Position numbers and translations under genes: made by a program. DNA of 7,201 nucleotides from an uncultured Ruminococcus sp. (GTDB lineage: Bacteria > Bacillota > Clostridia > Oscillospirales > Ruminococcaceae): positions 1 to 7,201 of the forward strand of contig CANQCJ010000109.1 of NCBI GenBank assembly GCA_947589205.1. The letters run 5' to 3'. Below, piece after piece: positions 1 through 6,421 of this stretch. Within the stretch, counting starts at the first letter, position 1, and each line of letters begins with the position of its first letter. The notes beneath the pieces are model-generated. The model had not been told where the DNA came from, did no database searches, and worked only from the letters and a program-made list of their open reading frames with translations.

Positions 1-420
1 TCCCCTTGCCAGGTGAAACAGCACCGTTTCAAGGTTATCCGACAGCGTGTGTGCGGTCGCGGTCTTAGCTCCGTCCGCGCATTTTTCAAAAATCGAATAT
101 CTTAGCCTGCGCGCGCCCTCTTCAACAGAAACGCCCAAGGTCTGCGAATACGCCGCGGCGTCCTCACGGTGTACGAAAATTTCGACGCCGAGACGGGCGC
201 ACAGCTCTCTGCAAAATGCCTCGTCCCGCTCGCTCTCCTCGCCCCTCAGCAAATGGTTCACATGACAGGCGAAAACGTCATAGCCCAATTCCTTTAACGA
301 GAGCAAAAGCGCAACGCTGTCCGCTCCGCCGGAAAGGCAGCACATTATAACTTCTCCCGGCTGCGCCATATCGTATTTTTCTATAGTCTCGGCTATATTG
401 CTTAAAAAGCTGTCATTCAT
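1..420 (-). CDS. tilS: tRNA(Ile)-lysidine synthetase TilS, N-terminal 140 residues (3' end beyond window)
   Basis: TilS uses ATP and lysine to convert the wobble cytidine of tRNA-Ile(CAU) to lysidine, so that the tRNA reads AUA as isoleucine; it is a cytoplasmic N-type PP-loop ATPase. The reverse-strand translation from the ATG at 420 shows the PP-loop SGGADS (residues 30-35). It continues with the family block CHVNHLLRGEESERDE (about 52-67) and with AHTLSDNLETVLFHLARG (123-140), which runs into the window edge still open. The ATG overlaps the dnaB stop by 8 nt (413-420), so translation is probably coupled. A weak GGAAA (427-431) precedes it by 6 nt. In the third block the usual second His and first Asp of an AHHxDDxxET-type motif are Thr and Ser, which I take as lineage variation. 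The tRNA-binding C-terminal domains are not visible. Identification is secure. Confidence 0.95.
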   Translation of the reverse strand, partial: MNDSFLSNIAETIEKYDMAQPGEVIMCCLSGGADSVALLLSLKELGYDVFACHVNHLLRGEESERDEAFCRELCARLGVEIFVHREDAAAYSQTLGVSVEEGARRLRYSIFEKCADGAKTATAHTLSDNLETVLFHLARG

Positions 421-1765
421 TTCTCATTTCCAATCCGCGGAACAGCTGATATTCTCCCTGGAACGAGAGCTTTATCGTGTTGACCTCGCCGTGACGGTTT
501 TTCGCCACTATACATTCCGCAATATCCTGCTGATCGGTGTTTTTGTCGTAATACGCGTCGCGGTACAAAAACAAAATTATATCCGCGTCCTGCTCGATAG
601 AGCCCGATTCGCGCAGGTCTGAGAGCATCGGGCGTTTGTCCTCGCGCTTTTCCGCGCTTCTGGAAAGCTGCGAAAGAGCTATCACCGGGACGTTCAGCTC
701 CTTAGCCATCAGCTTCAGCTGCCTTGTTATTTCGGAGACCTCGGTAACGCGGTTGGTATGCCTGTTGGGCGATTCCATGAGCTGCAAATAGTCTATGACC
801 ACAAGCCCGAGATTTCTCAGCCGCCTAAGCTTTGCTTTCATCTGCGGAACGGTAACGCCCGCGCCGTCGTCAATATATATCGGCAGCTTTGAGATAAGAT
901 CGGTCGCGCTTACAAGCTTTTCCCAGTCGGAATTGTCGAGCCTTCCCGAACGCAGCGAGGTATTGTTTACGAGCGCAGCGGAGGAAAGCATTCTCATTAC
1001 AAGCTGCTCCTTGCCCATTTCGAGAGAAAATATCGCCACGTCCTTTCCGCTCGTTCGGCAGGCGTTAAGCGCGATGTTTATCGCAAACGCGGATTTTCCG
1101 ACGGCGGGACGCGCGGCGATTATTATCAGGTCGGAATCGTTAAGTCCGTTCGTCACCGCGTCGAGGCGTTCAAAGCCCGCTTTCAGATTCTGATGCTTTT
1201 CAGCGTCCTCTCCGCTTATCTCCTGCAAATGCTGATATGCCTCGATGATTATGCTGTCTACTCTCGTAAGCCCCCGCACCTCGCGGCTCCTTATGTCGTA
1301 AATATTCTGCTCCGCCCTATCGAGCAGCGCGGAGGGATCCTCCGTGCCCTGCGAGGCGTGCTCGATTATATCGTTGGCGACCTCTATCAGCCGCCTTATA
1401 TGATATTTTTCATCTATTATTTTGCAGTATGTTTCGATGTTCGCAGTAGAGGGCACGCCCTCCATAAGTCCGGAAAGATACGTCTTTGCCATAGCGGACG
1501 TTTCAAAAACGCCCGAGCTGACCGATTCGTTTATTACGGTTATTATATCCTCCGTCCTCGCGTCGGAAAACATTCTTACAAGCACCGAAAAAAGCCGCTG
1601 ATGCAGCGGAAGATAGAAGCTTTCGGGAACAAGCAGCTCTACTACCGCGTTTAGAGCGGACGGGTCTAACAGTATGCCGCCGAGCACCGCCTGCTCCGCC
1701 TCCGGCGCATATATCGGCTTTCTTCCCGAAAGCTGTTCAAACGTCTCCGAAAAGCCGTCAGCCAT
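413..1765 (-). CDS. dnaB: replicative DNA helicase DnaB
   Basis: This is the hexameric 5'-3' helicase that unwinds DNA ahead of the replication fork and recruits primase (called DnaC in Bacillus). At 450 aa it has the usual family length. The N-terminal helical domain covers about 15-120 and includes PEAEQAVLGGILLDP. The RecA-like ATPase domain follows from about 195, with Walker A ARPAVGKS (218-225), SLEMGKEQL (247-255) and Walker B LVVIDYLQL (321-329). The block NVPVIALSQLSR (358-369) and DLRESGSIEQDADI (383-396) come next. KNRHG (422-426) carries the arginine-finger-type Arg424. The ATG directly abuts the rplI TAA (no spacer), and its GAGGG ribosome site (1770-1774) lies inside the last rplI codons, so the two are likely translationally coupled. 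The 3' end overlaps tilS by 8 nt. All key residues look intact. Confidence 0.98.
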   Translation of the reverse strand: MADGFSETFEQLSGRKPIYAPEAEQAVLGGILLDPSALNAVVELLVPESFYLPLHQRLFSVLVRMFSDARTEDIITVINESVSSGVFETSAMAKTYLSGLMEGVPSTANIETYCKIIDEKYHIRRLIEVANDIIEHASQGTEDPSALLDRAEQNIYDIRSREVRGLTRVDSIIIEAYQHLQEISGEDAEKHQNLKAGFERLDAVTNGLNDSDLIIIAARPAVGKSAFAINIALNACRTSGKDVAIFSLEMGKEQLVMRMLSSAALVNNTSLRSGRLDNSDWEKLVSATDLISKLPIYIDDGAGVTVPQMKAKLRRLRNLGLVVIDYLQLMESPNRHTNRVTEVSEITRQLKLMAKELNVPVIALSQLSRSAEKREDKRPMLSDLRESGSIEQDADIILFLYRDAYYDKNTDQQDIAECIVAKNRHGEVNTIKLSFQGEYQLFRGLEMRNE

Positions 1766-2212
1766 TTATCCCTCTACCACCTTTATTTTTATAGAACAGC
1801 TCACACCCTGCGTCATTTTTATGACGGCGGTGTAATCTCCGAATGACTTTATCTCCTCCGAAAGAGATATTTTTTTCTTGTCTATATTATGTCCGAATTT
1901 CTCGCTCAGGGCGTCCGCCACCGCGGAGGTCTTTACCGCTCCGAAGAGCTTTCCGCCCTGTCCTGCTTTTGCACTGATCGTTATTTCCGCGCCCTCGAGC
2001 TCAGCGGCTATCCTTTGATTTTCAGCCCTTTCGGTATCGAGCTTATACTGTGCGGACGCCTTTTTTCCCTCAAGCTCGCTCAAATTTTTCGCCGTGGCTT
2101 CCTTAGCCAGACCGTTTTTGAGCAGATAATTTCTCGCATATCCGTCAGCCGCGTTTATTACATCGCCGGCCTTTCCGCTTCCCTTTACGTCCTTTACAAG
2201 TATTACCTTCAT
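1766..2212 (-). CDS. rplI: 50S ribosomal protein L9
   Basis: L9 binds 23S rRNA near the base of the L1 stalk and reaches across neighbouring ribosomes; it affects frame maintenance. The 148-aa product has the normal length and layout. The N-terminal RNA-binding domain (about 1-52) starts MKVILVKDVKGSGKAGDVI and contains the signature DGYARNYLLKNGLA (23-36). A charged connecting helix spans about 42-75, and the C-terminal domain follows, with GQGGKLFGAVKTSAVADAL near 84-102. The start is supported by an AAGGAG ribosome site (2223-2228), 10 nt upstream of the ATG. The gene lies 26 nt after gdpP and abuts dnaB, the conserved gdpP-rplI-dnaB order of Firmicutes. One small difference is Lys where many homologues have Pro in the conserved 'IPKG' turn. 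Identification is secure. Confidence 0.98.
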   Translation of the reverse strand: MKVILVKDVKGSGKAGDVINAADGYARNYLLKNGLAKEATAKNLSELEGKKASAQYKLDTERAENQRIAAELEGAEITISAKAGQGGKLFGAVKTSAVADALSEKFGHNIDKKKISLSEEIKSFGDYTAVIKMTQGVSCSIKIKVVEG

Positions 2213-2222
2213 AGTAATTATT

Positions 2223-2228
2223 CTCCTT
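2223..2228 (-). promoter_or_regulatory. ribosome binding site of rplI
   Basis: AAGGAG on the minus strand in the 26-nt gap after gdpP, 10 nt before the rplI ATG. It is the clearest normally spaced Shine-Dalgarno in the window and fixes the L9 start, as suits a highly expressed ribosomal protein. Confidence 0.85.
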
Positions 2229-2238
2229 TTCGTCAGTT

Positions 2239-4206
2239 TTAATTATTCCTTATATAATCATCGATGGCCGCGGTCAGCTGCTTTTTCGCGCCCGCTATGT
2301 CGCTTTCAAGCTGACAAGCCGCCATTTCGTGGTGTCCGCCGCCGCCTAACTGCTCCATTATCACCTGAACGTTGTAGCTGCCCAAGCTTCTTGCGGAAAT
2401 GTTCGTTTTTCCGTTAAGCTCATACAGCACGAACGAAGCGTTTACTCCGGTTATTTCAAGCATTTCGTCCGCCGCCTTTGAAGCCGCCACCCTTATGTTG
2501 TCGCAGCTCCTGTCGGCGCAGGCGATGGCGCATTTGCGGTAGATCTCCGAGGAGGTGATTATATCCGCCTTGTTTCTGTAGGTATCGAGCGAATTTGCAA
2601 AAAGCTTCTTGACGGCTATCATGTCTGCGCCCAGCTTTCTTAAATACGCCGCCGCTTCAAACGTGCGCACGCCGGTGTTCATTACGAAATTTTTCGTATC
2701 GAGCATTATTCCCGACAGCAAGGCTTCCGCCGTCTGCGAAGAGATCTTTACATTATCCGGGAAATATTCCAGCAGCTCCGCCACCATTTCCGAGGCCGAG
2801 GAAGCCGACGGCTCGTGATAGAAAAGCTCGCTGTTTTCTATCGCCTTTACCATAAGCCGATGATGATCTATGACCGCTATATGATCGGCCTTTGAAAAAA
2901 GCTCCTTTGAATCGAGTATCTCGGGATTGTGCGTGTCGGTTATTATAAGAAGCGTCTCCTCGTCAAGCTTTGCAAGCGCGTCCCTCGGAGAAATGTAGTA
3001 GCTCTTTATGCTGTTGTCCTCGATATATTTTATAAGCTGCTTTGCAAGATTTTTTTCCGGGTCTACGGCGACGTATGCCTCCTTTCCCATGCTCTTTATC
3101 GCGTCGCAAAGCCCCGTCGCAGAGCCTACGCTGTCAAGGTCTCCGTAGGAATGACCCATTATCAGCACGCGCTCGGACGCGTTTATCATTTCGGTCAGCG
3201 CGTTGGCTATCATTCTCGATCTTACGCGGGTGTTCTTGCTCATGCCCTTAGATATGCCGCCGTAAAACTCATAGCCGTTTTCTGTCCTTACCGCCGCCTG
3301 ATCGCCGCCTCTTCCGAGGCACATATCGAGAGCCTGCTTTGCGTATTTTTCGCTTTCGGCAAGATTTGCGGCTTCATGACCCACGCCTATCGAGATCGTC
3401 AGATTTCTTCTTTCTCCGATAGCTATTTTGCGCGCCTTTTCAAGTATCTCAAAGCGTTTTTCGATTATAGGCTGCAAATATCTTTCCTCAAGTATAACAT
3501 AGAACCTGTCGTTTCCCGCCTTTCGTGAAATGCCGGTCGTGCCGTCTATGAAATTTTCTATCAGCCTTTCTATCCCGACAAGTATATGCGCCTTTTCGCT
3601 CTCGCGTATGTTCGAGATCATTTCCTCATAGTTGTCTATGCTTATTATTATTATCGACTGCCGCGAGCGGCGCATTTCGTAATCGAGCTCCACAAGCTCC
3701 GTCTTGTCGGTAAAGCAGAGCATCGACATATCCTCGGAATGCTCGGTATGTATCGCCCTGACCGTGTAGAACTTGTCCCCGTGACATACGGTATCGCCGT
3801 CCTTGGAATATATTTTTTCCATATCTATCTTGAATATATCCTCGATATTCAGCCCGTATGCCTCCTCCTCGGAATAAACGGTCCTTCCGAAAAGCCTGTT
3901 ATACCAGACGATATTTCTGTTACTGTCTATTATCACGGCGGGCTCGGGGAAATTGAGCAGCGATTCCTTTTCGGTCTGATTGAGCTGCGAAGCGGATTTT
4001 GCTATATATCTCTGCGTACTGCTGCCGAAAAATATATATTCAAGTATCAGCAGCACCGAGCAAACGACAGACGCCGCAAGCAGCAGTCCTCCCTCGTTCT
4101 CCGTCGACGGCGAGGACAGCAGTATGCACGAAGCGCCGATAGAAGCAGCCGCGACGCCGGCAGTCGTTATTCTGATAAGCAGCTGCAGACCTGTTGTCCC
4201 TTTCAT
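2239..4206 (-). CDS. gdpP: cyclic-di-AMP phosphodiesterase GdpP (DHH/DHHA1, membrane-bound)
   Basis: GdpP (YybT family) hydrolyses c-di-AMP to 5'-pApA at the membrane, lowering a second messenger that controls potassium and osmolyte balance and wall stress. The 655-aa length matches the family. Two hydrophobic helices lie at about 12-32 and 40-60. A PAS-like segment (about 80-170, around LLNFPEPAVIIDSNRNIVWY) follows. Next is a degenerate GGDEF domain (about 180-310) with GNDRF (231-235) in place of GGDEF, as in known GdpP proteins. The DHH domain keeps metal ligands in GHSYGDLDSVG (351-361), D424, D447-H448-H449 and D503. DHHA1 ends with GGGGHHEMAA (621-630). The first DHH motif has Tyr-Gly where Asn-Pro is usual, but its His and two Asp remain. 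The ATG lies 23 nt after rnjA, with a moderate AAAGGA (4220-4225) 13 nt upstream. Confidence 0.95.
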   Translation of the reverse strand: MKGTTGLQLLIRITTAGVAAASIGASCILLSSPSTENEGGLLLAASVVCSVLLILEYIFFGSSTQRYIAKSASQLNQTEKESLLNFPEPAVIIDSNRNIVWYNRLFGRTVYSEEEAYGLNIEDIFKIDMEKIYSKDGDTVCHGDKFYTVRAIHTEHSEDMSMLCFTDKTELVELDYEMRRSRQSIIIISIDNYEEMISNIRESEKAHILVGIERLIENFIDGTTGISRKAGNDRFYVILEERYLQPIIEKRFEILEKARKIAIGERRNLTISIGVGHEAANLAESEKYAKQALDMCLGRGGDQAAVRTENGYEFYGGISKGMSKNTRVRSRMIANALTEMINASERVLIMGHSYGDLDSVGSATGLCDAIKSMGKEAYVAVDPEKNLAKQLIKYIEDNSIKSYYISPRDALAKLDEETLLIITDTHNPEILDSKELFSKADHIAVIDHHRLMVKAIENSELFYHEPSASSASEMVAELLEYFPDNVKISSQTAEALLSGIMLDTKNFVMNTGVRTFEAAAYLRKLGADMIAVKKLFANSLDTYRNKADIITSSEIYRKCAIACADRSCDNIRVAASKAADEMLEITGVNASFVLYELNGKTNISARSLGSYNVQVIMEQLGGGGHHEMAACQLESDIAGAKKQLTAAIDDYIRNN

Positions 4207-4229
4207 TTTTTATTTCCGTTCCTTTCCTT

Positions 4230-6134
4230 TTACTCGTTTATTTCCATCATTATCGGAAGTATCATCGGATTTCTCTTTGTTTTCTGATATATATAGTCCG
4301 ATAAAGCGTCCTTCATCTTAGTCTTTATCGCGTTCCATTCGTGCATATCCTTATCGAGACACTTCTGCAGGGTTTCCGCGAGCAGCTTCTTTGAGGTCTC
4401 CATAAGCTCCTCGCTTTCGCGCACATAGACAAAGCCGCGCGATACGAGATCCGGCCCTGCGAGTATCTCGCCGTTTCTTCTGTCTACCGTTGCAAAGCAG
4501 ATGATAAGCCCGTCCTCTGCGAGATGCCGTCTGTCGCGCAGAACGATAGCTCCGACGTCTCCGACTCCGAGTCCGTCCACAAGCACGTTGCCCGACGGCG
4601 CTCTTCCGGTTATCCTCATATCGACCCCGTCGGTCTCTATTACAGAACCGTTCTCGGCGATTATTATATTGCTCTCGGGAACGCCTACCGACATCGCGGT
4701 CTCGGCGTGGCGGATAAGGTGCTTGTATTCGCCGTGCACCGGTATGAAATACTTCGGCTTTGTGAGCGAAAGTATCAGCTTCTGCTCCTCCTGGCAGGCA
4801 TGACCCGAAACGTGCACCTCATACATAGATTCGTACACAACGTCCGCGCCCTGACGGAGAAGATCGTTTACCACCTTTGTCACAAACTTCTCGTTGCCCG
4901 GTATCGGGTTAGCCGAGATTATTATAAAATCGTTCGGAGTTATGGTCACGTTCCTGTGCTCTCCGCGCGCCATTCTCGTCAGCGCGCTCATAGCCTCGCC
5001 CTGGCTTCCGGTGGTTATTATGCACATCTTGTCGTCGGGGTATCTTGAAATAAGGTCGATATCCACAAGCAGCCCGTCCGGTATTTTAAGATAGCCCAGC
5101 TCTATCCCCTTGCCGATAACGTTCACCATGCTTCTTCCCGAGACCGCGACCTTTCGTCCCGTTCTCGCGGAAATGTTCACTATCTGCTGAACGCGGTGGA
5201 TATTTGACGCGAAGGTCGCTATTATTATCCTCTTGCCCTCGGCCTTGGTGAAAAGCTTTTCAAAGCTCTCGCCGACCTTGCGCTCGCTCATGGTATAGCC
5301 CGGGCGTTCGGAATTGGTGGAATCCGCCATTAGCGCGAGAACTCCCCTGCTTCCAAGCTCCGCAAAGCGCGCTAAGTCTATCATCGAGCCCTCTATCGGC
5401 GTATAGTCGACCTTGAAATCTCCGGTGTGGATAAGCACGCCGGCGGGGGTGTGTATCGCCATTCCCACGGCGTCGGGTATCGAATGGTTCACCCTTATAA
5501 ATTCAACAGCCATACAGCCGAATTTTATCGTCTTGCGCGGTTCGGTCGGCATAAGCCGCACGGAATTGAGCAGACCCTGCTCCTTGAGCTTGCCCTCGAC
5601 AAGCCCCAGCGTCAGCCGCGTTCCGTATACCGGAACGTTTATTTTTCTCAAAAAATACGGCAGCGCGCCGATATGATCCTCATGACCGTGCGTTATAACT
5701 ATTCCCCTTAGCTTATCCTTGTTCTGCTCTACATAAGTAAAATCGGGGATAACGATATCTACTCCCAGCATTTCGCTGTCGGGGAAGGCGAGACCGCAGT
5801 CTATTATTATCATATCGTTTGAGCATTCGATAACGGTAAAATTCTTGCCTATCTCGTTAAGTCCGCCCAACGGTATTATCTTGACCGGAGCCTTTCTCTG
5901 CGGCGTTCTTTTGTCGTTCTGAGCCGTGCGGACATAGCTCGGCGCAAGCCTTGCGGCGGGCTGTCTCCTCTTTATCGGTTCGGCAGGCGAAAGCGGTATC
6001 CGGCGTTTTGACTGCGGGTCTTTTTCGGGAGCGGTGAGCTTTGAAAGCGTGCTTCCCTTCGGATCGGTTTTTAAGCGTTTTTTAACAGCGTCTGAATAGC
6101 GGTCTCTGTTATTGGTCTTATTCTGTAAATCCAT
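4230..6134 (-). CDS. rnjA: ribonuclease J with a basic, proline-rich N-terminal extension
   Basis: RNase J is a two-zinc metallo-beta-lactamase/beta-CASP nuclease with 5'-3' exonuclease and endonuclease activity, central to mRNA decay and rRNA maturation in Firmicutes. The core starts near residue 84 (KIIPLGGLNEIGKN) and aligns by eye along its whole length with Bacillus RNase J1. Metal and active-site motifs are HGHEDH (149-154), H217 in NHSIPD, HTGD (236-239), HVSGH (441-445) and PVHGEY (465-470). The end, TKRNPMILPIMMEINE, is typical. Residues 1-83 are an extra, probably disordered segment with 22 Lys/Arg, 8 Asp/Glu and 10 Pro. The ATG at 6134 is the only usable start: the upstream frame reaches TAA without ATG, GTG or TTG, and no start codon lies between it and the core. 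No Shine-Dalgarno sits at normal distance. It is the first gene of the operon. J1 versus J2 cannot be settled here. Confidence 0.96.
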   Translation of the reverse strand: MDLQNKTNNRDRYSDAVKKRLKTDPKGSTLSKLTAPEKDPQSKRRIPLSPAEPIKRRQPAARLAPSYVRTAQNDKRTPQRKAPVKIIPLGGLNEIGKNFTVIECSNDMIIIDCGLAFPDSEMLGVDIVIPDFTYVEQNKDKLRGIVITHGHEDHIGALPYFLRKINVPVYGTRLTLGLVEGKLKEQGLLNSVRLMPTEPRKTIKFGCMAVEFIRVNHSIPDAVGMAIHTPAGVLIHTGDFKVDYTPIEGSMIDLARFAELGSRGVLALMADSTNSERPGYTMSERKVGESFEKLFTKAEGKRIIIATFASNIHRVQQIVNISARTGRKVAVSGRSMVNVIGKGIELGYLKIPDGLLVDIDLISRYPDDKMCIITTGSQGEAMSALTRMARGEHRNVTITPNDFIIISANPIPGNEKFVTKVVNDLLRQGADVVYESMYEVHVSGHACQEEQKLILSLTKPKYFIPVHGEYKHLIRHAETAMSVGVPESNIIIAENGSVIETDGVDMRITGRAPSGNVLVDGLGVGDVGAIVLRDRRHLAEDGLIICFATVDRRNGEILAGPDLVSRGFVYVRESEELMETSKKLLAETLQKCLDKDMHEWNAIKTKMKDALSDYIYQKTKRNPMILPIMMEINE

Positions 6135-6146
6135 CTGAATACATTT

Positions 6147-6187
6147 TTCGTCCGCAGGGCATAGCTGCGCCTTTTTTTACGGACGAA
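6147..6187 (-). repeat. perfect 8-bp inverted repeat between the Shine-Dalgarno and the rnjA start
   Basis: In the minus-strand transcript TTCGTCCG (6187-6180) pairs with CGGACGAA (6154-6147) without mismatch. The 25-nt interior contains seven A residues and can form a small inner helix, either GGC/GCC or CAG/CUG. It begins 5 nt after the AAAGGAG and ends 12 nt before the rnjA ATG. Folding would bring the ribosome site closer to the start. That effect is inferred. Confidence 0.7.
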
Positions 6188-6192
6188 CAAAA

Positions 6193-6199
6193 CTCCTTT
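6193..6199 (-). promoter_or_regulatory. strong but displaced Shine-Dalgarno AAAGGAG upstream of rnjA
   Basis: AAAGGAG lies 58 nt before the rnjA ATG, far outside normal spacing, with a hairpin between them. No ATG or GTG is suitably spaced after it; a TTG follows by only 2 nt and is out of the rnjA frame. It could serve rnjA if the hairpin folds, or serve a small upstream ORF. Confidence 0.5.
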
Positions 6200-6366
6200 C
6201 CGTATATAGATCTTTTCAAAACGGTTTGAAAATTTTTTACGACTGATGATCCGACGCGCCCGTCCCGAAAAAAAAAGAGTAAATTGCTGCGGCAGGACGG
6301 ACGTTATATTTTAGTTTTTACGTTAAAAGAAAAAACTAATTAGACGAACAAAAAATATCTTTTATT

Positions 6367-6395
6367 ATTATAGCTCATTTTACGCAAATTGTCAA
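6367..6395 (-). promoter_or_regulatory. sigma-A/sigma-70 promoter of the rnjA-gdpP-rplI-dnaB-tilS operon
   Basis: On the minus strand TTGACA (6390-6395) and TATAAT (6367-6372) match the consensus at every position, with the optimal 17-bp spacer. The DNA just upstream is AT-rich. Transcription should begin near 6359-6361. It sits just downstream of the preceding gene's terminator and points into the five-gene operon. No other convincing promoter is visible in the gap on either strand. Confidence 0.92.
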
Positions 6396-6421
6396 TACCC
6401 TATCAAATATTATTCATCTAT

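Larger units (their letters stand above)
6135..6361 (-). promoter_or_regulatory. long structured, U-rich 5' leader of the rnjA operon (candidate cis-regulatory RNA)
   Basis: About 225 nt separate the predicted transcription start (near 6360) from the rnjA ATG. Inverted repeats, in transcript order, are: (1) a 9-bp AU-rich stem 6331-6339/6311-6319, TTAGTTTTT with AAAAACTAA; (2) an 8-bp stem 6293-6300/6260-6267, CCGTCCTG with CGGGACGG, whose large loop holds nine U residues; (3) a perfect 8-bp stem with a 4-nt loop at 6213-6232; (4) a perfect 8-bp stem 6180-6187/6147-6154, TTCGTCCG with CGGACGAA. Stem 2 contains a pair that is G-U in minus-strand RNA but A-C in plus-strand RNA, which fits a minus-strand transcript. 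The leader holds U tracts of 6, 6 and 9 residues and three CGUAAAAA copies. I do not recognise a known riboswitch. Regulation of RNase J is an inference from position. Confidence 0.6.

Noticed and set aside
2929..4321. Long plus-strand open frames opposite gdpP and the rnjA 3' end
   Set aside because: They lie antisense to clear conserved genes, show no recognisable domains and are expected shadows of the minus-strand codon pattern.
6071..6190. A 39-codon frame with TTG start 2 nt after AAAGGAG, very basic (FVRKKRRSYALRTKN...), overlapping the rnjA 5' end
   Set aside because: Spacing is too short for that ribosome site, TTG is a poor start, and its second half only mirrors rnjA coding sequence in another frame. 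Not enough to call a gene.
6201..6230. TTGAAA and TATATA on the minus strand as a second rnjA promoter
   Set aside because: The spacing between the two boxes is only about 5 bp, too short for a promoter.
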